Source of the DNA: JAAELZ01 sp965209105
Lineage (GTDB): Bacteria > Pseudomonadota > Gammaproteobacteria > Arenicellales > Poriferihabitantaceae
DNA: 34,453 bases
Assembly: GCA_965209105.1 (NCBI GenBank)
Contig: CBDBQB010000004.1
Coordinates: 1-34,453, forward strand
Direction of reading: 5' to 3'
Shown here: one piece after another, positions 17,060 to 24,658 of the stretch
Layout of the letters: each line of letters starts with the position of its first letter
Position numbering within the stretch: the first letter of the stretch is position 1
The notes under the pieces: model-generated
Databases searched by the model: none
Told to the model about the DNA's origin: nothing
What the model saw: only the letters and a program-made list of their open reading frames with translations
Position numbers and translations under genes: made by a program

Positions 17060-18061
17060 ATGCAAAATCTGTTTGAATTTAATGCTTATAAAGCAAAATC
17101 GACGACAATTTTTCTATGTTTGCTATGCTGTTTTTATAGTCCGAGCGCTCTGGCGATAACTCTAGACGCTTCACCTCAAATGCAAGCGCTCAGTCAGCGC
17201 TTGATTCAAAAAAATCTGTATACCCGGGAGCGCTTGGAAAACTTATTGGCGTCGGTACAGATAGACCAAAGTGTATTGAAGCTCTTTGGAAAACAATCCG
17301 AAGCCAGGCCGTGGCACGAATATCGTAAAATTTTTATCAATGATGAACGCATTGCCGCGGGCAAGGTCTTTTTAGAAAAGAATCGTGATCTATTGAAGGC
17401 TGCAGAATCTAAATACGGCGTGCCCCCTCATATAATCTCTGCACTCATTGGGGTGGAGACGTTTTACGGAACTCGGATGGGTTCCAGAAGTGTATTACGT
17501 TCGCTTGCAACCTTGACTGCAGCCTATCCACGTCGTGCGGATTTTTTTGGCAAGGAGCTCGAGACATTTTTAGGTCTTTTGGTGACTGAGAAATTGGTCG
17601 CGGATGATGTTGAAGGTTCCTACGCGGGTGCCATTGGAATTCCTCAGTTTATGCCCAGCAGTTATGTTGCCTACGCTATTGATTTCAATCAAAATGGTCG
17701 CCGAGACTTGGTCGGCGAGCTTGACGACGCCGTTGGCAGCGTTGCGAACTATTTAGTCAAACACGGATGGGAACGTGGTGCGCCACTCGTGCAGTGGATT
17801 GCATCACCGGTTAAGCAATCTGTGAGGGGCTTGGTTAAAAAAAATGCCAAACCCACGTTGACCGCAGCGCAATTGAGAGTTCATGGCGTTAATCTGATGG
17901 GTGGAGATAAATTGAAGGTCAGCCTGAATCGCTTAAAAGAACAATCCGGGCGGAGGTACTTTTTAGGCCATGCTAATTTTTACGCTTTGACCCGGTACAA
18001 CCCGAGCAACAAATATGCGATGGCAATCGTAGAACTTTCTGAGGCGATACAGAGTAAATGA
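17060..18061 (+). CDS. mltB: Membrane-bound lytic murein transglycosylase B
   Basis: The chosen ATG (17060) gives 333 residues with a signal-peptide-like start (hydrophobic TTIFLCLLCCFYSPSALA, about 15-32); an upstream ATG at 17012 would overlap rodA. E133 in IGVETFYGTRMGSRS is the catalytic glutamate, followed by LATLTAAYPRRADFF and GAIGIPQFMPSSYVAYAIDF. MltB cleaves glycan strands with formation of 1,6-anhydroMurNAc, the substrate source for the AmgK-MurU recycling route. C23 and C24 are in the hydrophobic core, but the position is not a clear lipobox (FLCLLCC), so lipidation is uncertain. rlpA overlaps by 4 bp (ATGA). Confidence 0.94.
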   Translation: MQNLFEFNAYKAKSTTIFLCLLCCFYSPSALAITLDASPQMQALSQRLIQKNLYTRERLENLLASVQIDQSVLKLFGKQSEARPWHEYRKIFINDERIAAGKVFLEKNRDLLKAAESKYGVPPHIISALIGVETFYGTRMGSRSVLRSLATLTAAYPRRADFFGKELETFLGLLVTEKLVADDVEGSYAGAIGIPQFMPSSYVAYAIDFNQNGRRDLVGELDDAVGSVANYLVKHGWERGAPLVQWIASPVKQSVRGLVKKNAKPTLTAAQLRVHGVNLMGGDKLKVSLNRLKEQSGRRYFLGHANFYALTRYNPSNKYAMAIVELSEAIQSK

Positions 18062-18984
18062 AAAATATTAAGACAATACTTAAACCCTTGTTATGGGCGG
18101 CTGTGATGATAATCAATGCTTGCTCGAGCAGCGGCGGTATGGGTTCGGCAGGGCATTTTCTGCCGGGTGACGGTCTACCCAAGCAACACTCGGTGGACAT
18201 CGCATCTGTCGCCGATGCGGTGCCTACCCATGTTATTTTGAGCGCGACTGGCAACCGGCCTTATCGTGTGTTTGGCAAAGATTATATTCCATTACGAAGC
18301 GCAAAAGGGTACCAAGCTCAGGGGGTGGCCTCTTGGTATGGCACGAAATTTCATGGCAGAAAAACATCTAGTGGCGAAGCCTATAATATGTTTGCGATGA
18401 GCGCGGCACACCGCACTTTGCCATTGCCTTCGTTCGCTCGCGTAAGCAATTTAAATAATAATCGCTCAGTGATCGTTAAGATCAATGACCGTGGACCGTT
18501 TGTAGACACTGATCGAAGAATTATTGATTTGTCCTATGCAGCGGCTGCAAAGCTAGGGGTCGTTGCAAGCGGCACTGCCCGAGTTCGCATCGAAGCGATT
18601 ACGGTCCCAGGGGCGCGAAAACCCGCCAAGAAAATACAAGAAATACGAGGTATTCCCCCGGTTAAACAGGCTAAACCGGCTGCCAATACTCCGCAAAGAA
18701 ACGAAACTGTTGATCTGAGTCCGAGTGTCATTCTCACGACCAGCGCGGCGGTCGTCGATCCACAGAATGCGAGTTACTTACAAATGGGGGCCTTTTCGGT
18801 TCGGCACAATGCCGAGCAACTATTGACCCGACTTTCAAAGGCTGGGGTGGCGGCCTACCTGCAGCAAGATCAGGCGCTGTTTAAAGTAAAGTCGGGCCCG
18901 TATGTTGACGCCGATCAAGCCTTACGACAAAAGCTGCAAATTGATCGATTGCTCGATATTGAAGCACGCGTGGTGTTTGAGTAA
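18058..18984 (+). CDS. rlpA: Septal-ring lytic transglycosylase RlpA (lipoprotein)
   Basis: A 308-aa lipoprotein. A signal sequence ends in IINAC (C22 as the lipidated cysteine). The double-psi beta-barrel domain (about 85-180) contains GVASWYGTKFHGRKTSSGE and KINDRGPFVDTDRRIIDLS, and a C-terminal SPOR domain (about 238-308) starts SYLQMGAFSVRHNAEQ. The SPOR domain binds denuded glycan at division sites; in Pseudomonas RlpA cleaves such glycans. The start overlaps mltB (ATGA). The 36-bp gap to the dacA ATG holds no terminator. Confidence 0.95.
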   Translation: MKNIKTILKPLLWAAVMIINACSSSGGMGSAGHFLPGDGLPKQHSVDIASVADAVPTHVILSATGNRPYRVFGKDYIPLRSAKGYQAQGVASWYGTKFHGRKTSSGEAYNMFAMSAAHRTLPLPSFARVSNLNNNRSVIVKINDRGPFVDTDRRIIDLSYAAAAKLGVVASGTARVRIEAITVPGARKPAKKIQEIRGIPPVKQAKPAANTPQRNETVDLSPSVILTTSAAVVDPQNASYLQMGAFSVRHNAEQLLTRLSKAGVAAYLQQDQALFKVKSGPYVDADQALRQKLQIDRLLDIEARVVFE

Positions 18985-19020
18985 GCGCTGTTGTTGTTTG
19001 TTGAACGCCACCATCATTCA

Positions 19021-20478
19021 ATGAGTCAGCGATTGCTTCATCTATTAACCCAGGTGATAAATACCCTGCATTCAGCCGCCGTGTGCTTGTTCGTAGCAAG
19101 GCACACAAACGCCGCTGTAGTCGTTCTCCAGCAAGCTTTGTGTAACGCAGTCTACGGACAAGCACACGGCGGCCCATCGAGAATATCAATAAGTTGGGGG
19201 CTTCTGGCGTGTACTGGCTCGGCGTTGGGGCGCTTGGCAAGGGAACGACCATTGCCCGCACACCCCGCCTTGATCCAGCCCACGCCAAAAGCCCTGAATG
19301 CAGGGTATTTGTCACCTGGGTTAATAGTTTGGCTGCTTAGCACCGTCGGCTTATGTATTGGTTTGGGATCGCCCGCTAGTGCGCAAATAGCAATTCCTTC
19401 TTTCTTACATTCGAGCGTTACCGCGCCAGCACCGTCTGCCAGCGCCTGGGTGTTACTCGAAAACAGCACGGGTTGGGTGATCACCAGTTCTGGAGAAAAA
19501 AAGCGCGTCGATCCGGCGAGTTTGACGAAGCTGATGACCGCATATTTGACGTTTGAAGCTTTGGAGAATGGAACGGTTAGTGCAACGGACAGCGCCTATA
19601 TCAGCAATAAAGCATGGAAGTCTCCGGGCTCTAGAATGTTTTTAGAAGTCGACTCCTTTGCGACGATAGAAGCCTTGATTAAGGGTTTGATTATTCAGTC
19701 GGGCAATGACGCGGCTGTGGCATTGAGTGAACATCTCGGGGGCAGTGAAGCAGGGTTTGCGAAGCAAATGAACGAGAAAGCCCACGCGCTGGGTATGCTT
19801 GGAACACATTATATCAATGCCAGTGGCTTGCCCGACCCAGATCATTACACAACCGCGTTGGACACAGCGATTTTGTCGCGTGCAATCATACTCACCTTTC
19901 CCGAACTGTATGCTTTATTCTCTGTACACGAATATACCTATAACGAGATCACACAAACCAATCGCAATGATCTTTTGCAACAAGATAGCGCCTACGATGG
20001 GCTGAAAACGGGTCACACAGAGGCCGCGGGTTTTTGTCTGGCGGGCTCAGCAAAACGCGGTAATACCCGATTTATTGCGGTGGTGATGGGGGCTCAAAGT
20101 AAGCAAGCAAGGGTTCAGGGCGTCCGCAGTCTGATTGAGTACGCATTTAGCCATTACGAGAGGAGCACAATATTTAAAGCACTCGAACCCGTGAAAACGA
20201 TGGCGCTATTTAAAGGCGCAAACCAACAAGTGGAATTGGGGGTCATGAAGGATATATCGATCGTCCTTCCGAAAGGAAGGTCTTCAGATGTGCAGCTTAA
20301 TTTCCATGTTCCTGAGCACCTTCTTGCACCCCTTACGCGACAGGATGTTGTGGGAAGGGCGGTCATTTCTTATCAAGGTAATGAGATTGGTCATGCGTCC
20401 ATCCATCCCTTGCAGGACTACCCGCTAGGCCCCATATGGACTCAACTGATCGATACGCTAAAGCTGAAAATATTTTGA
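19021..20478 (+). CDS. dacA: D-alanyl-D-alanine carboxypeptidase (PBP5/6) with in-frame insertion
   Basis: A low-molecular-weight PBP. The active-site motifs, numbered from ATG 19021, are S167 in SLTK, SGN at 227 and KTG at 329; a C-terminal beta domain and a terminal amphipathic segment (IWTQLIDTLKLKIF) follow. It trims pentapeptide stems in the periplasm. The open frame is 485 aa against about 390 usual. The extra 92 codons (19045-19320) are the palindromic element described separately, which splits the signal peptide. Before it lies MSQRLLHLL; after it IVWLLSTVGLCIGLG then SPASA. Removing the insert restores a clean signal peptide and a 393-aa protein. All catalytic residues are intact. 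Export could be rescued by the in-frame TTG at 19309, which would give MSPGLIVWLLSTVG..., but this is inference. A further upstream TTG at 18991 is unlikely as the start. Confidence 0.93.
   Translation: MSQRLLHLLTQVINTLHSAAVCLFVARHTNAAVVVLQQALCNAVYGQAHGGPSRISISWGLLACTGSALGRLARERPLPAHPALIQPTPKALNAGYLSPGLIVWLLSTVGLCIGLGSPASAQIAIPSFLHSSVTAPAPSASAWVLLENSTGWVITSSGEKKRVDPASLTKLMTAYLTFEALENGTVSATDSAYISNKAWKSPGSRMFLEVDSFATIEALIKGLIIQSGNDAAVALSEHLGGSEAGFAKQMNEKAHALGMLGTHYINASGLPDPDHYTTALDTAILSRAIILTFPELYALFSVHEYTYNEITQTNRNDLLQQDSAYDGLKTGHTEAAGFCLAGSAKRGNTRFIAVVMGAQSKQARVQGVRSLIEYAFSHYERSTIFKALEPVKTMALFKGANQQVELGVMKDISIVLPKGRSSDVQLNFHVPEHLLAPLTRQDVVGRAVISYQGNEIGHASIHPLQDYPLGPIWTQLIDTLKLKIF
19045..19324. 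mobile_element. MITE-like palindromic element with TTAA target duplication, inside dacA
   Basis: The element spans 19049-19320 (272 bp), flanked by TTAA at 19045-19048 and 19321-19324. Terminal inverted repeats of 27 bp (19049-19075 and 19294-19320), beginning CCCAGGTGAYAAATACCC, match at 26 positions. Inside are two more long inverted repeats. One is 19075-19096 with 19152-19173 (21 of 22 pairs). The other is 19198-19211 with 19281-19294 (13 of 14). No transposase is encoded, so it is non-autonomous. With one TTAA copy the net insertion is 276 bp, which is 92 codons, and it is open in the dacA frame. A TTAA duplication with CC-starting ends recalls IS1380/piggyBac-like transposases; the mobilising enzyme is unknown. 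No second copy was found in this window. Confidence 0.9.
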
Positions 20479-20483
20479 ACGAC

Positions 20484-20774
20484 ATGCCACAAACGATGAA
20501 ACCACCATGTTCTACCGAAATCGTTGGAATGGAGTTCCCATGTGAAATTGATGTCAAAATATTTATTCCCAATCAAAGCGCGCTAGCACAAAGCATGGAG
20601 TGCTTCATTCGCGATCATTTAGCGGAGAATGCGCTGATAGAAATCCGCAGTCGGGCAAGTAGTGGCAGCAAGTATTTAGCAATGACCGCGAGGGTGAATG
20701 CGCAAAACAAAGAGCACATTGACTGCTTTTATCAGGCCTTATTCGATCACCCAGACGTGATCATGACGATTTAG
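20484..20774 (+). CDS. ybeD: YbeD-like protein (DUF493 / UPF0250)
   Basis: A small cytoplasmic protein with a ferredoxin-like DUF493 pattern: FPCEIDVKIF, then a helix, then a glycine/serine-rich turn (SRASSGSKYLAMTARVNA) and the end HPDVIMTI. The ATG at 20484 (96 aa) is chosen because it lies 5 bp after dacA; an upstream ATG at 20436 overlaps dacA by 43 bp, and 20496 is also possible. Its place between dacA and lipB is the conserved gammaproteobacterial order and is the main support for the name, as sequence similarity to E. coli YbeD is modest. Its role is not established. Confidence 0.82.
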   Translation: MPQTMKPPCSTEIVGMEFPCEIDVKIFIPNQSALAQSMECFIRDHLAENALIEIRSRASSGSKYLAMTARVNAQNKEHIDCFYQALFDHPDVIMTI

Positions 20775-20784
20775 ATCCGCGAAA

Positions 20785-21411
20785 ATGGCATCTCCACGGG
20801 TACTGTGGTTGGGGCAGGTTGAGTATCTTGATTCATTTGCTTGGATGCAATCGTTTACCGCCCAGCGTAATGATCAGACCAAGGACGAATTTTGGTGCCT
20901 AACGCATCCTGCGGTTTTTACACAGGGCACCAGTTGCAAGGATGAACCGGTCGCAAATGATGGGTCAATACCCTTGGTCAAATCAGACCGAGGGGGTCAG
21001 ATTACCTACCATGGCCCCGGACAATTAATTATCTATCTGCTGATAGATATTAAACGTCTGGGTATCGGCCCCAAGCGATTGGTCAGAAGGATCGAGCGAG
21101 CGGTGATCAGTTTTCTAAAGGTTCACGGCATTGATGCTGAAATAAAGTCTGGCGCTCCAGGCGTCTATGTGGATCAAAAAAAAATTGCGGCGCTCGGCTT
21201 GCGAATTAAAAATGGCAAGAGTTATCACGGCTTGAGCCTGAATATTAAGATGGATCTTTCGCCTTTTACGAGGATTGATCCTTGTGGGTATGCGGGTTTA
21301 GAAGTGACTCAGATGTCCGCCTTGGGGGCTGAGGCGCCGTTTTCAGACTATCGGGATTATTTGATAGATATCTTAATCGAGTCGATATATTTACCAATCG
21401 ATGCAGATTGA
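20785..21411 (+). CDS. lipB: Octanoyl-[ACP]:protein N-octanoyltransferase
   Basis: A 208-aa protein that transfers octanoate from acyl carrier protein to lipoyl domains. Conserved blocks are RGGQITYHGPGQLIIYLLID, the catalytic K133 in QKKIAALGLRI and the catalytic C167 in DPCGYAGLEVTQM. It starts 10 bp after ybeD. lipA, which normally follows lipB, is absent from the window. Instead murU converges from the other strand, and the two 3' ends overlap by 55 bp (21357-21411). Confidence 0.96.
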   Translation: MASPRVLWLGQVEYLDSFAWMQSFTAQRNDQTKDEFWCLTHPAVFTQGTSCKDEPVANDGSIPLVKSDRGGQITYHGPGQLIIYLLIDIKRLGIGPKRLVRRIERAVISFLKVHGIDAEIKSGAPGVYVDQKKIAALGLRIKNGKSYHGLSLNIKMDLSPFTRIDPCGYAGLEVTQMSALGAEAPFSDYRDYLIDILIESIYLPIDAD

Positions 21412-22086
21412 CGCACCTGATCAAGTCGTTCGGCGGTGCCGACATCTGACCACAGCCCGGTATAGTGCTGGCCACTAAGGCGCTTTTGCGCAATCGCGTT
21501 TTCCAGGACGGGTCGTAATGGGCGCTTACCGTGGGACAAAGGCTCAAACAAGGCGCGACTAAAACGTGCCATACCGCTAAACGTTAAGTTGGCATTAGAT
21601 ATCTTGGCGTCGCTTTGTTTTAATTTCCCTTGTTTGGTCAGCGCAAAATCTCCATTTGGGTGATGCGCTGGATTGTCTACCATAATAAGTCGTCCATATG
21701 ATTGTTCGAGTGCTTGAGTCTGCAGTGAGGAAATAGGGTAATCGCAGATCACGTCTGCGCTGATCATCAGGAACTCGCTGCTTTTTATAAGATCGAGGGC
21801 CAGTCGAATTCCGCCGGCGGTTTCTAAGGCTTCTTTAGTTTCATCCGAGTAGATGATCGACAAGACCGTAGCGCTCGCCGGACCCGAGTTGTTCACGAAT
21901 TATATGGCCAAGGTGGTGTAAGTTGATAATGACCCGCTTAATATTCGCGGCTGCAAGTCGATATAAGTGTATTTCGATTAGGCTTAAACCATGGACTTTC
22001 AGTAATGGTTTGGGCAAGTCATCGCTTAGGGGGCGTAGTCTTTCGCCGCGGCCGGCCGCGAGAATGATTGCATCAATAGATTCCAT
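21357..22086 (-). pseudogene. murU: N-acetylmuramate-1-phosphate uridylyltransferase, one frameshift
   Basis: The N-terminal frame from ATG 22086 reads MESIDAIILAAGRGERLRPL...PKPLLKV, the nucleotidyltransferase P-loop and lysine motif, up to SGERYGL. It then meets a stop at 21841. The next frame continues perfectly as SIIYSDETKEALETAGGI and runs to 21357. Dropping one base near 21861 restores YGLSIIYSDE and a protein of about 242 aa, close to known MurU lengths (about 223). It would convert MurNAc-1-P to UDP-MurNAc after AmgK. Divergence from lptD matches Pseudomonas gene order. The rest of the gene shows no decay, so a sequencing error and a recent mutation are both possible. It overlaps lipB tail to tail. 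Confidence 0.85.
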
Positions 22087-22192
22087 CTATAGTTCAGAGC
22101 GTATCGCCAAAGCGATTTGGGTGTTTTGGGTGAGTCAAAATAGTTTGACCTTGCGTTAGCTTTAAAAGCCGTTTCGCGATATTATAGCAGCC

Positions 22193-22222
22193 TTGGATTT
22201 GTGGTCGTTTCAGCTTTAATAT
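22193..22222 (+). promoter_or_regulatory. Candidate lptD promoter
   Basis: In the 180-bp murU-lptD divergent gap, TTGGAT (22193-22198) is followed after 18 bp by TAATAT (22217-22222), about 45 bp before the GTG start. No sigmaE-type GGAACTT/TCAAA pair was seen, although lptD is sigmaE-controlled in E. coli. The match is moderate. Confidence 0.35.
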
Positions 22223-22266
22223 AAAGACGATCAAGGTCATCGAAACAACTTAAAAAGAGAAATACT

Positions 22267-24609
22267 GTGCCGGTTAATTATCCAAGTTTTTTAGTGACAT
22301 CTGTTAAAAATGCCCTTCTAATTATTGTTAGTTGCGGTCTTACTAGCGTTCCGCTTTATGCCGCCAAAGACGATAAAACGATCGGATTTGCGGACGACCA
22401 AGTCTGTGCCGCTCCCAGAATTAGTTTACCCAAAGCGTTGTTAGATGCGCCTGATGGAAAGTTAGAAGATCAGGAAATTTCATTAGAGGGAGACCAGCTT
22501 GATCTGGTTAATCAAAATGAAGTCGTGATGAAGGGCAATGCGCAGGTCGTCCAAGGTAAGCGCGGCGTATTTGCGGATAATATTACCTACAATAAAGAAA
22601 GCTATCAGGCAACGATCACGGGTAACGTTCGGTACTATACTGAAATGGGTGATGAAATTAAGACTGATTCGATGCGTCTAGAGATTGACACATTTATCGG
22701 TGACACGGGAAAGGCCGAAATGCGCACCATCAACCGTGAAGCGACAGCCAAGCGTTCGACGACCAATTATCTGGAAGATTTTACACCTTTCGCACCTTTC
22801 AGAAACCGGCTTTCAACCGCGGCTAAAGACGACGATGCAAGCGCTGGGCCTCGCGTGGGAAATCGAATTTATGCCGATAGAATAGACATCGAAGGCGAAG
22901 ACTTCCAGCGATTATATAATGCGCGGATCACGCGCTGCCCCGACGGCGAAGATGTATTGATTGAAGGCAAAGAAGTGGAGCTCGATCATGGTACTGGCGT
23001 GGGTTATGCCAAAAACGTGACGGTTAAGTTTAAAGGTATCCCCATTCTGTACGCGCCGCGTTTTTCATTTCCATTAAACGACGAACGCAAATCAGGCTTT
23101 CTCGCACCCAGTATCGGTGATGATGACGTCTCGGGGTCAATTATATCAGTGCCTTATTACCTTAACCTCAATTCAAATTACGATGCGACGATTCGCCCAA
23201 CCTACTACTCCGAGCGCGGTCTGCAATTATTCGGTGAGTTCAGGTACCTGAATGAGCGGGGCGATGCATCGTTGAAGGCCGAATATATGCCGCAGGATGA
23301 CCTCTCTAATGGCGATGATCGTTATGCATTTGGCTTGGATGTAAAACAGAATTACTCCAACGGATGGGGCATGCAAATTGATTTGCAGGACGTATCAGAT
23401 ACCCAGTATTTGAGCGATTTTCGAAACAACATAAATCTAACGAGTACCACACATTTACCGCAAACATTGTCGCTTAACTACAGCGGTGATTTATTTTATA
23501 TGCGCGCCAAGTCCTCTAAGTATGTTGCAGTCACCTCAAATTTAACTGCCAGTAATCCTTATGACCGGCTCCCGCAGATCGCTTTTGGCTTGCGATCACA
23601 AGATGTCGGGCCTTTTGAGTTTAGTTTGGCTGGCGAATATATCTCTTTCGATCATGACGAAGCGAGTAAATTGACGGGAACACGTTTTAGTTTTACGCCT
23701 TCTATATCCATGCCCATCGAACCGATATATGGTTATTTAAAGCCCAAATTGTCTTACCGCACAATCAGCTATTCCTTAGACAACGTGACGGCGGGTGGAG
23801 AAGATAGCCCCTCCGTTTCTGCGCCTATTTTTAGTGTCGACAGTGGTCTATTTCTTGAGCGCGAAATGACATGGGGAAATAAAGCCATGATTCATACGCT
23901 AGAGCCGCGTGCAATGTACGTGTATGTGCCTGAGGAAAATCAAGACGATCTACCCTTGTTTGATACGGGGTCGGGTAGTGTGAGTAGTTATAATGTCTTG
24001 TTCCGCGAAGAGCGCTTTTTCGGTGGAGATAGAATTGGAGACGACCAACATATAGCGCTTGGTGTAACCAGCCGAATAATTGATGATGAAACTGGCGATG
24101 AGCGTCTTAAGGCAAGTATCGGCCAACTGTATTATTTAGATGATCGTGAAGTCGGGCTCAGCGCAAGCAGCGCTGCCGATACCCGCGATAAATCGGATGT
24201 ATTTGCCCAGCTTAATGTCAATTTGACGGACGAGCTTAAAATTAATACTTTCATGCGACTGGATGCTGAAACCAATGATTTGGATAAATTGAACTTAGGC
24301 TTGGCATATCGCAGTGGAAATCGAAGAATGCTAGCGATCGATTACTATAAAAATGAAGAATCTAGCGAAGACGTCCGTCTACGATTAGATTGGCCTTTGG
24401 CGCCGCGCGTGCAGCTGCAAGTGGATCAGCGCTACTCCTTGAAAGACCAAGAATCCCGCGCGAGCAGTCTAGGGTTGGTCTTTGACGGGTGCTGCTGGGC
24501 ATTTGGTTTGAAGGCTTCTCGCTGGTTACAGAGCAGTGGTGAATACCGAGAGGGAATTTTGGCAACGCTTGAGCTAGATGGTTTAGGAAAAATTCAAACC
24601 TCGCAATAG
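22267..24609 (+). CDS. lptD: LPS-assembly outer-membrane protein LptD
   Basis: A 780-aa protein with a GTG start and a signal peptide ending near residue 33 (VPLYAAKD). The N-terminal OstA/LptA-like beta-jellyroll (about 60-200) has ISLEGDQLDLVNQNEVVMKG and VRYYTEMGDEIKTDSMRLEI. The large C-terminal beta-barrel contains YLNLNSNYDATIRPTYYSERG. The four disulfide cysteines expected for LptD are present: C47, C224 and the adjacent C742-C743 (DGCCWAFG). With LptE it inserts LPS into the outer leaflet. surA, the chaperone needed for its folding, follows after 49 bp, the conserved lptD-surA pair. Confidence 0.97.
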   Translation: MPVNYPSFLVTSVKNALLIIVSCGLTSVPLYAAKDDKTIGFADDQVCAAPRISLPKALLDAPDGKLEDQEISLEGDQLDLVNQNEVVMKGNAQVVQGKRGVFADNITYNKESYQATITGNVRYYTEMGDEIKTDSMRLEIDTFIGDTGKAEMRTINREATAKRSTTNYLEDFTPFAPFRNRLSTAAKDDDASAGPRVGNRIYADRIDIEGEDFQRLYNARITRCPDGEDVLIEGKEVELDHGTGVGYAKNVTVKFKGIPILYAPRFSFPLNDERKSGFLAPSIGDDDVSGSIISVPYYLNLNSNYDATIRPTYYSERGLQLFGEFRYLNERGDASLKAEYMPQDDLSNGDDRYAFGLDVKQNYSNGWGMQIDLQDVSDTQYLSDFRNNINLTSTTHLPQTLSLNYSGDLFYMRAKSSKYVAVTSNLTASNPYDRLPQIAFGLRSQDVGPFEFSLAGEYISFDHDEASKLTGTRFSFTPSISMPIEPIYGYLKPKLSYRTISYSLDNVTAGGEDSPSVSAPIFSVDSGLFLEREMTWGNKAMIHTLEPRAMYVYVPEENQDDLPLFDTGSGSVSSYNVLFREERFFGGDRIGDDQHIALGVTSRIIDDETGDERLKASIGQLYYLDDREVGLSASSAADTRDKSDVFAQLNVNLTDELKINTFMRLDAETNDLDKLNLGLAYRSGNRRMLAIDYYKNEESSEDVRLRLDWPLAPRVQLQVDQRYSLKDQESRASSLGLVFDGCCWAFGLKASRWLQSSGEYREGILATLELDGLGKIQTSQ

Positions 24610-24658
24610 CCAATTTGTTGCTTACCAAACCGATAGAGCATACGTCTCACCCAAAAAA

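Noticed and set aside
18881..19315. A 144-aa minus-strand open frame opposite rlpA-dacA
   Set aside because: It is created by the palindromic element and reads through the antisense of rlpA's end; it has no recognisable domain or ribosome site.
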